This document shows positions 6,247 to 12,586 of a stretch of DNA of 12,586 bases, piece by piece. Position 1 is the stretch's first letter. Every line of letters begins with the position of its first letter. The notes under the pieces were generated by a model. It was not told the origin of the DNA, did no database searches, and saw nothing but the letters and a program-made list of their open reading frames with translations. Location: contig CAYZCE010000038.1 in the NCBI GenBank assembly GCA_964476835.1, positions 1 through 12,586 on the forward strand. Reading direction: 5' to 3'. This DNA is from PALSA-926 sp964476835 (GTDB lineage: Bacteria; Pseudomonadota; Alphaproteobacteria; Micavibrionales; UBA2020). The position numbers and the translations under genes are program-made.

Positions 6247-6719
6247 TTCTTCTTTTCCTTGTTGAAGGCGAGTTGCTCGGGCGTGAGTTCGAAACCGAAC
6301 GCCACTTTGTAGCCGTAAGCCTGCACGCCCTTGGGCAGCGGCAAGGTGATCTCGTGGTCTTCACTGTCCTGCCCCGTGCCCGCATCTTTGTCGATCTTGA
6401 CGGTGGCGGTGAACGACTGGCGCTGCAGCACCTGTTCGTCCGGCGACAGCACGGCGATGAAGTAAGGCAGCGTCACGCTCTCGGGCGCCGGGTCCTTGGT
6501 CTTTTTGACCTGCACAGGCAGGGTGATGTCGAGCGCAATGCCGTTCTCGACCGGCTTGCAGCTGCCGGTATAGCCGGTGAAAACCGCTTCCGCCGCCGGC
6601 AACGTCACTGTGTCGGCGTGCATGACGAAGCCGGTGCGCGGGCAGGAGAATTCCGGCGGGTGCTTGGAAGACGAGCAGCCAGCCAACAGCACGAGCGCCA
6701 GGAGAGCGAATTTACGCAT
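6243..6719 (-). CDS. putative lipoprotein upstream of gmhA, function unknown
   Basis: A 158-aa protein with a lipoprotein signal: MRKFALLALVLLAGC, where LAGC is the lipobox and Cys15 the predicted acylated residue, leaving 144 mature residues. Ser at mature position 2 predicts the outer membrane by the usual +2 rule. Cys26 and Cys54 could form one disulfide. The body looks beta-rich, with LPYFIAVLSPDEQVLQRQSF (84-103), ITLPLP and a conserved-looking YGYKVAFGFELTPEQLAFN (about 135-153) before a KEKKK tail. The pattern recalls, from memory, a lipoprotein family common in Alphaproteobacteria with a similar GFxLTPEQLAYN end; I know no function for it. The ATG follows GAGGTGA. It overlaps gmhA by 4 bases, so both are probably cotranscribed and may share an envelope role. 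Confidence 0.8.
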   Translation of the reverse strand: MRKFALLALVLLAGCSSSKHPPEFSCPRTGFVMHADTVTLPAAEAVFTGYTGSCKPVENGIALDITLPVQVKKTKDPAPESVTLPYFIAVLSPDEQVLQRQSFTATVKIDKDAGTGQDSEDHEITLPLPKGVQAYGYKVAFGFELTPEQLAFNKEKKK

Positions 6720-6740
6720 ATTGTCACCTCATTTTCCCCG

Positions 6741-6769
6741 AGAATACCCCGAGGCAAGGCTCGACTCAA
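6741..6769 (-). promoter_or_regulatory. probable promoter for the lipoprotein-gmhA operon
   Basis: On the minus strand TTGAGT (6764-6769), a 17-base spacer and TATTCT (6741-6746), each matching the sigma70 consensus at four of six positions. Its -35 overlaps the proposed -35 of the divergent ispH promoter. Confidence 0.45.
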
Positions 6770-6790
6770 GGCGGCAGAAGCGGATATATT
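6761..6790 (+). promoter_or_regulatory. probable ispH promoter, apparently giving a leaderless mRNA
   Basis: TCGACT (6761-6766), an 18-base spacer and TATATT (6785-6790). The -10 element ends only 7 bases before the ispH ATG at 6798, so transcription would start at or next to the ATG. No Shine-Dalgarno is present between them (only GTGGGAC). Confidence 0.45.
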
Positions 6791-6797
6791 GTGGGAC

Positions 6798-7742
6798 ATG
6801 ACCAAGCCACCCCTTAAAATTATATTGGCCAATCCGCGCGGTTTTTGCGCCGGCGTCGAGCGCGCCATCGAGATTGTCGAACGCGCGCTGGAGAAATTCG
6901 GCGCGCCGGTCTATGTGCGGCACGAAATTGTCCATAATAAACACGTTCTTGAGGATTTGCGCGCCAAGGGCGCCGTCTTCGTGAAGGAACTCGACCAGGT
7001 GCCCGAGGGCGCGCCAGTGATCTTCTCCGCCCACGGCGTGCCCAAGGCGGTGCCGGCCGAAGCCAAGCGCCGTAACATGATGTATATCGACGCCACCTGC
7101 CCGCTGGTGAGCAAGGTGCATTACGCGGCGGAAGCCCACCACCGTCTCGGCCGCCGCATCGTGCTGATCGGCCACGCCGGCCACCCCGAAGTCGTCGGCA
7201 CCATGGGCCAGCTGGCCGAGGGCGCGGTGATATTGGTCGAACGCAAAGAAGACGTCGCCAAGCTGCCCTTCGCGACGGACGAAGAATTTTCCTACATCAC
7301 GCAAACCACCCTCTCGGTCGACGACACGCGTGAGATCGTGGAAGAGCTGCGCGCGCGCTTTCCGCGCGTGCTGCAGCCGAAAAGCGAGGACATCTGCTAC
7401 GCCACCACCAACCGGCAGGAATCCGTGCGCGCGATCGCGCCGCGGGTTGATGCGCTGGCGGTGATCGGCTCGAAGAATTCCTCCAATTCCAACCGCCTCG
7501 TCGAAGTGGCGAAGCTGGCAGGCTGCGCGCATGCGTTCCTCGCCGACAACGCAAGTGAGATCGACTGGGCGTCGCTGGCCGGCATCCACAGCTTCGGACT
7601 GACCGCCGGTGCCTCCGCGCCTGAAGAACTGGTGCAGGGCGTGATCGACGCCGCGCGCGAATATTTTGACGTCGAGATCGAAACGGTCGAGACCGCGCGC
7701 GAGAACGTCGTCTTCAACATCCCGCGCGTGCTGGCAGGATAA
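6798..7742 (+). CDS. ispH: 4-hydroxy-3-methylbut-2-enyl diphosphate reductase
   Basis: Iron-sulfur enzyme that reduces HMBPP to IPP and DMAPP, the last step of the MEP pathway whose first enzyme, Dxs, is also in this window. It has 314 aa from the ATG at 6798. The three cluster cysteines are present: Cys17 in ANPRGFCAGV, Cys101 in DATCPLVSKVH and Cys200 in SEDICYATTNRQ. Substrate-site residues are visible: His46 in HEIVHNKHV, His79 in SAHGVP, His129 and Glu131 in GHPEVVGTMGQ (Glu126 in E. coli). SKNSSNSNRL and the final FNIPRVL are also typical. The frame is open far upstream, but homology begins at this ATG; a TTG three codons earlier is a weak alternative. thrB starts 4 bases after the stop, so ispH leads an ispH-thrB-rnhA operon, an order common in Alphaproteobacteria. 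Confidence 0.96.
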   Translation: MTKPPLKIILANPRGFCAGVERAIEIVERALEKFGAPVYVRHEIVHNKHVLEDLRAKGAVFVKELDQVPEGAPVIFSAHGVPKAVPAEAKRRNMMYIDATCPLVSKVHYAAEAHHRLGRRIVLIGHAGHPEVVGTMGQLAEGAVILVERKEDVAKLPFATDEEFSYITQTTLSVDDTREIVEELRARFPRVLQPKSEDICYATTNRQESVRAIAPRVDALAVIGSKNSSNSNRLVEVAKLAGCAHAFLADNASEIDWASLAGIHSFGLTAGASAPEELVQGVIDAAREYFDVEIETVETARENVVFNIPRVLAG

Positions 7743-7746
7743 GCGC

Positions 7747-8694
7747 ATGGCCGTCTATACGCCCGTCACGATCGAAGACCTCGGCCCCTTCCTGCGGCAC
7801 TACAGCATCGGCTCCGCCAAGTCGCTCGAGCCTTTCCCCGACGGCGTCGAGAACACCAATTACCGCCTCATCACCACGCAGGGCGGCTTCGTCCTGACCT
7901 TGTTTGAAAAGCGTGTGCGCGCGGAAGACCTGCCGTTCTGCCTCGGCTTCATGGAGCACCTGCACGCGCGCGGCATTCCCTGCCCTACCGTCATGCCCGA
8001 CAACATCGGCAACATCGTGACGACGCTGAAGAACAAGCCCGCCGCCGTCACCACCTTCCTCTTCGGCCGCTGGCCGCGCCGCATCGAGCTGGTGTATGCC
8101 GAGGCCGTCGGCGCCCTGCTCGGCCAGATGCACACCGAGCAGCGCGAGTTCAAGATGAAGCGCGACAACCCGATGTCGCTGCGCGTCTGGCACGGCCTGA
8201 TCGACGCCTGCGGCAACAAGCCCGACACGCTGGAGCGCGGCATGGTCGCGATCCTGCACCGCGAGATGGCGTGGCTGTCGCAGAACTGGCCGAAGGATTT
8301 GCCGCAAGGCACGGTGCATGCCGACCTCTTCCCCGACAACGTCTTCTTCGAGGGACAAAAAATATCCGGCGTGATCGACTTCTACTTCTCCTGCACCGAG
8401 ACCTTCGTCTACGACCTGATGTTGACGGTGAACGCCTGGTGCTTCGACCCGGGCGGCACGATCAACCGCGAGCGCGCCGCTGCGCTGACCAACGCCTATA
8501 AGCAGAACCGTCACATGAGCAGCGCCGAACGCGCCGCGCAGCTGTTCTTCGGCCGCGCAGCCGCGCTGCGCATCCTCTCCACGCGCCTCTACGACTGGTT
8601 CCACCCGGCTGAAGACGCGCAAGTGACGCCGAAGGACCCGCTGGAATATTTCCGCATCCTGCGCTTCTATCAAAAAGAGATGGGCACGCCGTGA
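7747..8694 (+). CDS. thrB: homoserine kinase, APH-fold type
   Basis: Phosphorylates L-homoserine with ATP in threonine synthesis. This is the aminoglycoside-phosphotransferase-fold ThrB used by Alphaproteobacteria and pseudomonads, unrelated to the GHMP-family ThrB of E. coli. It has 315 aa. Key features: DGVENTNYRL (32-41) in the nucleotide-binding lobe; catalytic loop HADLFPDN (191-198) with Asp193 and Asn198; metal-binding Asp211 in GVIDFYFSC; and a family-typical VNAWCFDPGG (228-237). The DFY in place of kinase DFG is normal for this family. The ATG at 7747 follows AGGA at about 7 bases and lies 4 bases after the ispH stop; an in-frame extension upstream runs inside ispH and is rejected. 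The stop overlaps the GTG start of rnhA. Confidence 0.94.
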   Translation: MAVYTPVTIEDLGPFLRHYSIGSAKSLEPFPDGVENTNYRLITTQGGFVLTLFEKRVRAEDLPFCLGFMEHLHARGIPCPTVMPDNIGNIVTTLKNKPAAVTTFLFGRWPRRIELVYAEAVGALLGQMHTEQREFKMKRDNPMSLRVWHGLIDACGNKPDTLERGMVAILHREMAWLSQNWPKDLPQGTVHADLFPDNVFFEGQKISGVIDFYFSCTETFVYDLMLTVNAWCFDPGGTINRERAAALTNAYKQNRHMSSAERAAQLFFGRAAALRILSTRLYDWFHPAEDAQVTPKDPLEYFRILRFYQKEMGTP

Positions 8695-9122
8695 AGCAGG
8701 TCGATCTTTTCACCGACGGCGCCTGCAGCGGCAACCCCGGCCCCGGCGGCTGGGGCGCGATTTTGCGCTATAATGGCCACGAGCGCGAATTGAGCGGCGG
8801 CACACCATCCACCACGAACAACCGCATGGAGTTGCAGGCGGTGATCGAAGGACTGTCGTCGCTCAAGGAACGCTGCGCCGTCACGATCCACACCGACAGC
8901 CAGTATGTCATGAAGGGCGCAACCGAATACCTGCGCGGCTGGAAGGCCAAGGGCTGGAAAACCGCCGATAAGAAAGACGTCAAGAACATCGATCTCTGGC
9001 AGCAACTCGACACCTTGTTGTCCGCGCACGACCTGAAGTGGATCTGGGTGCGCGGCCACGACGGCCATGCCGAAAACGAACGCGCCGACGCCCTCGCCCG
9101 CGGCGGAATTCCGGTTGATTAG
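8691..9122 (+). CDS. rnhA: ribonuclease HI
   Basis: Endonuclease that cuts RNA in RNA-DNA hybrids, removing R-loops and primers. At 143 aa it is close to the E. coli enzyme (155 aa). All catalytic residues are visible: Asp9 in FTDGACSGNPGPGG, Glu47 in NNRMEL, Asp69 in HTDSQYV, His123 in VRGHDGH and Asp133 in NERADALA. The basic handle region GWKAKGWKTADKK (83-95) is present. The start is GTG at 8691, overlapping the thrB stop as GTGA, with only a weak ribosome binding site, so translation is probably coupled to thrB. It ends the ispH-thrB-rnhA operon. The predicted -35 element for the next gene overlaps its last codons and stop. Confidence 0.96.
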   Translation: MKQVDLFTDGACSGNPGPGGWGAILRYNGHERELSGGTPSTTNNRMELQAVIEGLSSLKERCAVTIHTDSQYVMKGATEYLRGWKAKGWKTADKKDVKNIDLWQQLDTLLSAHDLKWIWVRGHDGHAENERADALARGGIPVD

Positions 9123-9142
9123 ACAGGCATATTCTTTATATT
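9115..9142 (+). promoter_or_regulatory. probable promoter for the class I aldolase gene
   Basis: TTGATT (9115-9120, inside the end of rnhA), a 16-base spacer and TATATT (9137-9142). Transcription would start near 9149, about 20 bases before the aldolase ATG. The strong AAAAGGAG ribosome binding site lies inside that short leader. No terminator follows rnhA, so read-through from the operon is also likely. Confidence 0.5.
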
Positions 9143-9168
9143 TACGATAGTTTCAAAAGGAGAACCCC

Positions 9169-10086
9169 ATGCGCGTCACGCAAAAAGTAAAGAAGATCCT
9201 CTCGAACTACGAAAGCGACAACCCGGGCACCAAGGCCAGCCTCTGCCGCATGCTGATGCACGGCAAGCTCGGCGGCACCGGCAAGATGGTCATCCTGCCC
9301 GTCGACCAGGGCTTCGAGCACGGCCCCGCGCGCAGCTTCCAGGCGAACCCCGAGTCGTATGATCCGCATTACCACTACCAGCTCGCCGTCGATTCCGGCT
9401 GCAACGCTTACGCAGCACCGCTCGGCATGCTGGAAGCGGGCGCGGACACCTTCGCCGGCGCAATCCCGACCATCCTCAAGATCAATAGCTCGAACAGCCT
9501 CGTCTCCGCGAAGGACCAGTCGATCACGGCGTCGGTCAAGGACGCGCTGCGCCTCGGCTGCTCGGCGATCGGCTTCACCATCTATCCCGGCTCCGACCAG
9601 ATGCTCGAGATGCAGGAAGAAATCCGCGCGCTGTCGGAAGAAGCGAAGTCCTACGGCATCGCGACCGTGATCTGGTCGTATATCCGCGGCGGCAAAGTCA
9701 CGAAGGACGGCGAAACCGCCATCGACACCATCGCCTACGGCGCGCACATGGCAGCACTCCTCGGCGCGCATATCATCAAGGTCAAGCTGCCGACCGACCA
9801 TGTCGAGCAAGCTGAAGCCAAGAAACCTTATGAGTCGATCGCCATCGGCACCCAGGCCGAGCGCGTGGCGCATGTCGTGAAGTCCTGCTTTAACGGCCGC
9901 CGCATCGTCGTCTTCTCCGGCGGCGCGACGAAGGGCGAAGACAGCGTCTACGACGACGCACGCGCCATCTTCGAGGGCGGCGGCAACGGCAGCATCATCG
10001 GCCGCAACAGCTTCCAGCGCCCGCGCGAAGAAGCGCTGGCCATGCTCGACAAGATCATGCAGATCTATCAGGGCAAGGACGTCTGA
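9169..10086 (+). CDS. fbaB: class I fructose-bisphosphate aldolase, DhnA/FbaB type
   Basis: Schiff-base aldolase that interconverts fructose 1,6-bisphosphate with dihydroxyacetone phosphate and glyceraldehyde 3-phosphate in glycolysis and gluconeogenesis. It has 305 aa and belongs to the archaeal-type/DhnA family rather than the eukaryotic class I or zinc class II enzymes. Features: MVILPVDQGFEHGPARSF (40-57), YAAPLGMLEAGAD, CSAIGFTIYPGSD (131-143), IWSYIRGG (168-175), the lysine motif HIIKVKLP (201-208, Lys204 or Lys206 being the Schiff-base residue), VVFSGGATKG (247-256) and the phosphate-binding GSIIGRNSFQR (274-284). The ATG follows AAAAGGAG at 6 bases, suggesting strong translation. It has its own promoter and ends at a strong terminator. 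The product, glyceraldehyde 3-phosphate, is a Dxs substrate, but I see no sign of shared regulation. A related DhnA-family aldolase with another substrate cannot be excluded. Confidence 0.9.
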   Translation: MRVTQKVKKILSNYESDNPGTKASLCRMLMHGKLGGTGKMVILPVDQGFEHGPARSFQANPESYDPHYHYQLAVDSGCNAYAAPLGMLEAGADTFAGAIPTILKINSSNSLVSAKDQSITASVKDALRLGCSAIGFTIYPGSDQMLEMQEEIRALSEEAKSYGIATVIWSYIRGGKVTKDGETAIDTIAYGAHMAALLGAHIIKVKLPTDHVEQAEAKKPYESIAIGTQAERVAHVVKSCFNGRRIVVFSGGATKGEDSVYDDARAIFEGGGNGSIIGRNSFQRPREEALAMLDKIMQIYQGKDV

Positions 10087-10102
10087 TCGTCCCGCCTGCG
10101 AT

Positions 10103-10135
10103 AAAAAAGCCCCCGTTTTCAGCGGGGGCTTTTTT
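10103..10135. terminator. strong bidirectional intrinsic terminator between fbaB and pheT
   Basis: GCCCCCG (10109-10115) and CGGGGGC (10123-10129) form a perfect 7-bp G+C stem around a 7-base loop, flanked by AAAAAA (10103-10108) and TTTTTT (10130-10135). It serves fbaB on the plus strand and pheT on the minus strand. The pheT stop codon (10137-10139) is one base away from the A/T arm. Confidence 0.93.
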
Positions 10136-10136
10136 G

Positions 10137-12509
10137 TTAGGTACGGAGGGTTGCGCCTGTCGCTTTCGTCACCGCCTCGACGATCTTCGCGCAGAGCGCG
10201 TTGATCTCGTCGTCGGTCATGGTCTTGTCGACGGGTTGCAGCGTGACGGCAATGCCAACGGATTTCTTGCCGGTATCGACGCCCTTGCCGGTATAGACGT
10301 CGAAGATGTCGACGCCGACGATCAAGGTACGGTCGACGGACTTAATCGACTTAACGATCTTGTCGGCGTCGACGCCCATATCGACGATAAATGCGAAGTC
10401 GCGGCTGACGGGCTGGAAGGGCGAGAGTTTCAGCAACTCTTTCCGCGTGCCCTTCTTCTTGGGCGCGGGAATGGCGTCGAGGAACACTTCAAATGCGGCG
10501 AAAGCCTCGTCGCGCTTGAGCGTCGCCAGCGTGGCGGGGTGGATCTCGCCGAAATGCGCGACTGCGTCGCGGCCGAGGCGCAATACGCCCGAACGGCCCG
10601 GGTGGTACCATTCCGGCGCATCGGTGGTGATTTGCAGGCTGTTCACGTTGACGCCGCAGGCTTCGAGCACGGCGAGCGCGTCGGCCTTGGCATCATGTGC
10701 ATCGGTCGTGCGCGCGGGTGCCGACCAGTGGCGTGGGCGCGTATTGCCGGAGCGCAGGCCGGCGGCAACAGTCTGTTGGCCGTCATGCTCGGCGGAGCGG
10801 TAGACGCCGCCGACTTCAAACAGGGACGCATCCGCATGGCCACGATCCGCCGCGCGTCCTGCCGCCTCGATCAGGTTAGGCAGGATGCTCGGGCGCATGA
10901 CGGACATGTCGGCGCTGATCGGGTTGACCAGCGTCAGCGCCTGCTTGTTCGCAATACCGAACAGGTCAGCGCGCGCTTCGTCGATGAACGACCACGTGAC
11001 CGTCTCATACAAACCGCGCACGGCGAGCGAGCGGCGGGCATTGACGATGCGCTTTTGCAGCGCGTTCAGCGCGGGCGGCTTTTGTTCCGACACAATCGCC
11101 ACCGCGGGGATGTTGTCGTAGCCGTCGATGCGCAGGATTTCCTCGACCAAGTCTGCCGCGCCTTCGACGTCATGACGCCACGACGGCGTCGTGACTTTCC
11201 ATCCATCGAGCGTGAAGCCGAGCGCGGTCAGGATTTCTTTCTGACGCGTTTCGGGCAGGTCGCTGCCGCCGAGAAGTTTCAGACGTGCCGAGGCGTAAGC
11301 GATCGTGCGGCGCAGGCCGGGCGCCTTGCCCGCGACCACGACATCGCTGGCTTCACCGCCGCACAGGTCAAGGATCATCCTGGTGGCGATTTCAGCGCCG
11401 GATGCGCTGAAGGCCGGGTCGATGCCGCGCTCGAAGCGGTAACGGGCGTCGCTGTCGATTTGCAGTTTCTGGCCCGTCTTGGCGATGACGGCAGGGTCGA
11501 AGTAGGCACACTCGAGATAAACGTTCTTCGTTTCTGTCGAAACGCCGGTGGATGCGCCGCCGATGATACCGCCCAAGCCGAGCACGCCGGAATCGTCGCA
11601 GATCGCAACCATGCCGTCGTCGAGCGTATAGGTTTTATCGTTGAGCGCCGCCAGCGTCTCGCCCTTCTTGGAGAAGCGCACGTGGATGTTGCCCTTGAGC
11701 TTGTCCGCGTCGAAAACGTGCAGCGGGCGGTTGAGGCCGAGCGTCATGTAATTGGTGATGTCGACCAGCACCGAGATCGGCTTTTGGCCGAGCGCCTTGA
11801 GGCGATCTTGCAGCCATTTCGGCGAGGGGCCGTTCTTGACGCCCTTGATATAGCGGCCAATGAACAGCGCGCAGGCCTTGTCGTCCTTGATGGTGACGCC
11901 GACCAGATTCTTGGTCGCAGACGCAACAGGTTTGGTATCCAATGCTTTCAGGGTGCCGATGCCGGCGGCGGCAAGATCGCGCGCGATGCCGTAGGCGCTG
12001 GCACAATCGCCACGATTGGGCGTGAGGTTGACTTCGAATACAACGTCGGTCGCGCCGAGCGCATCTGCTGCGGGAGAACCCGTCTTGACGCTCTCAGGCA
12101 ATTCAATGATGCCGTTGCTTTCATCGGAGAGCAGCAGCTCGCGCTCCGAGCACATCATGCCGTTCGATTCCTGCCCGCGGATGTTGCCCTTTTTGAGGGT
12201 GATGTCCGCACCGGGGATATAAGCGCCGACAGGCGCGAAGACGCTTTTCATCCCTGCGCGCGCATTGGGTGCGCCGCAGACGACTTTGAGCTTCTCGGCG
12301 CCTGTGTCGACGACGAGGCATTGCAGCTTGTCGGCATCCGGATGCTTTTCGGCGGTCAGGATATGGCCGACGACGAAACCCTTGAGCGTCGCGGCCTTGT
12401 CATCGACGCCTTCGACTTCGAGGCCGATGGCGGTGAGCTTCGCCGCGATGTCCTGCGCCGAGGCCGTGGTGTCGAGATATTCCTTGAGCCAGTTGAGGGA
12501 AAGTTTCAT
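10137..12509 (-). CDS. pheT: phenylalanine-tRNA ligase beta subunit
   Basis: Beta chain of the alpha2-beta2 cytoplasmic phenylalanyl-tRNA synthetase, which charges tRNA-Phe and carries the editing site. It has 790 aa, full length. Domains in order: N-terminal MKLSLNWLKEYLD; EMAP-like tRNA-binding domain (about 40-150) with HPDADKLQCLVVD and VCGAPNAR, then SNGMMCSERELLL; B3/B4 editing region (about 160-400) with NLTPNRGDCASAYGIARDLA, RPLHVFDADKL and YRFERGIDPAFS; B5 domain (about 400-475) ending in DLVEEILRIDGYDNIP; the catalytic-like core; and the C-terminal ferredoxin-fold anticodon-binding domain (about 695-790) beginning SPFQPVSRDFAFIV. The ATG lies one base after the pheS stop, with GGAGG inside the end of pheS as ribosome binding site. 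It forms the usual pheST operon and ends at the bidirectional terminator. Confidence 0.97.
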   Translation of the reverse strand: MKLSLNWLKEYLDTTASAQDIAAKLTAIGLEVEGVDDKAATLKGFVVGHILTAEKHPDADKLQCLVVDTGAEKLKVVCGAPNARAGMKSVFAPVGAYIPGADITLKKGNIRGQESNGMMCSERELLLSDESNGIIELPESVKTGSPAADALGATDVVFEVNLTPNRGDCASAYGIARDLAAAGIGTLKALDTKPVASATKNLVGVTIKDDKACALFIGRYIKGVKNGPSPKWLQDRLKALGQKPISVLVDITNYMTLGLNRPLHVFDADKLKGNIHVRFSKKGETLAALNDKTYTLDDGMVAICDDSGVLGLGGIIGGASTGVSTETKNVYLECAYFDPAVIAKTGQKLQIDSDARYRFERGIDPAFSASGAEIATRMILDLCGGEASDVVVAGKAPGLRRTIAYASARLKLLGGSDLPETRQKEILTALGFTLDGWKVTTPSWRHDVEGAADLVEEILRIDGYDNIPAVAIVSEQKPPALNALQKRIVNARRSLAVRGLYETVTWSFIDEARADLFGIANKQALTLVNPISADMSVMRPSILPNLIEAAGRAADRGHADASLFEVGGVYRSAEHDGQQTVAAGLRSGNTRPRHWSAPARTTDAHDAKADALAVLEACGVNVNSLQITTDAPEWYHPGRSGVLRLGRDAVAHFGEIHPATLATLKRDEAFAAFEVFLDAIPAPKKKGTRKELLKLSPFQPVSRDFAFIVDMGVDADKIVKSIKSVDRTLIVGVDIFDVYTGKGVDTGKKSVGIAVTLQPVDKTMTDDEINALCAKIVEAVTKATGATLRT

Positions 12510-12510
12510 G

Positions 12511-12586
12511 TCATGCCTCCATCGGGCCGAAGCCGTAGTGTTTCAGCCAGCGCAAATCGCTCTCGAAGAACGTGCGCAGGTCGGGG
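12511..12586 (-). CDS. pheS: phenylalanine-tRNA ligase alpha subunit, last 24 codons (5' end outside window)
   Basis: The minus strand from the window edge reads PDLRTFFESDLRWLKHYGFG then PMEA and TGA at 12511-12513. DLRWL-HYGF is the usual C-terminal end of PheS, whose alpha subunit binds Phe and ATP. The stop is one base from the pheT start, as in a normal pheST operon. It is too short for the ORF track cut-off used in most scans, and the rest lies beyond base 12586. Confidence 0.9.
   Translation of the reverse strand, partial: PDLRTFFESDLRWLKHYGFGPMEA

Noticed and set aside
6273..6797. Long in-frame extension upstream of ispH
   Set aside because: It is antisense to the lipoprotein gene; IspH homology and the normal family length begin at the ATG at 6798.
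8397..8410. DFY instead of DFG in the ThrB kinase-like site, as a possible defect
   Set aside because: DFYF is normal for APH-fold homoserine kinases, so it is not unusual.
7714..8673. 319-codon minus-strand frame across thrB
   Set aside because: Shadow of thrB, whose kinase motifs are clear on the plus strand.
1..12586. Search for CRISPR arrays, tRNA or rRNA genes, insertion sequences and toxin-antitoxin pairs
   Set aside because: No regularly spaced repeats, cloverleaf-like sequence, transposase motifs or paired small toxin genes were seen on either strand.

Overview
The window looks like ordinary chromosome from an alphaproteobacterium. The evidence is the conserved order ispH-thrB-rnhA with an APH-fold homoserine kinase, the xseB-ispA-dxs unit, a DhnA-type class I aldolase of the kind common in Rhodospirillales-like genomes, and G+C-rich coding sequence. 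Micavibrionales or Rhodospirillales relatives are my guess at finer placement; this is an impression, not a computed result. No rRNA, tRNA, CRISPR array, insertion sequence or phage gene is visible.

Layout, left to right. The 3' part of an isovaleryl-CoA dehydrogenase gene (+, to 661) converges, with an 8-base overlap, on a small exported cysteine-rich protein (-, 654-1055) that has its own extended -10 promoter. From 1056 to 1534 the sequence is poorer in G+C and holds that promoter, a perfect 11-bp stem hairpin (1171-1203) and an unrecognised 100-codon minus-strand frame (1234-1536) that joins the end of dxs in the +1 frame. Next come two minus-strand transcription units: ispA-dxs (4-base ATGA overlap, promoter around 4390-4418) and, upstream of it, xseB. 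uppP runs divergently (+, 4817-5653) and meets a lipoprotein-gmhA operon (-, 6719-5650) tail to tail. A compact divergent promoter region (about 6741-6790) separates that operon from the plus-strand unit ispH-thrB-rnhA, followed by the aldolase gene with its own promoter (9115-9142). A strong bidirectional terminator (10103-10135) separates the aldolase from the minus-strand pheS-pheT operon; only the last 24 codons of pheS are inside the window.

Functionally, four genes belong to isoprenoid or undecaprenyl metabolism: dxs (first step of the MEP pathway), ispH (last step), ispA (farnesyl diphosphate synthesis) and uppP (recycling of the undecaprenyl carrier). gmhA and the lipoprotein are envelope genes. 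The rest is housekeeping: leucine degradation, exonuclease VII small subunit, threonine synthesis, RNase HI, glycolysis/gluconeogenesis and Phe-tRNA synthetase.

I found no convincing undescribed multi-gene system. The observations most worth a second look are the dxs +1-frame junction, the cysteine-rich exported protein, a Gln in place of the usual catalytic His in the GmhA-like protein, and the apparently leaderless ispH transcript.
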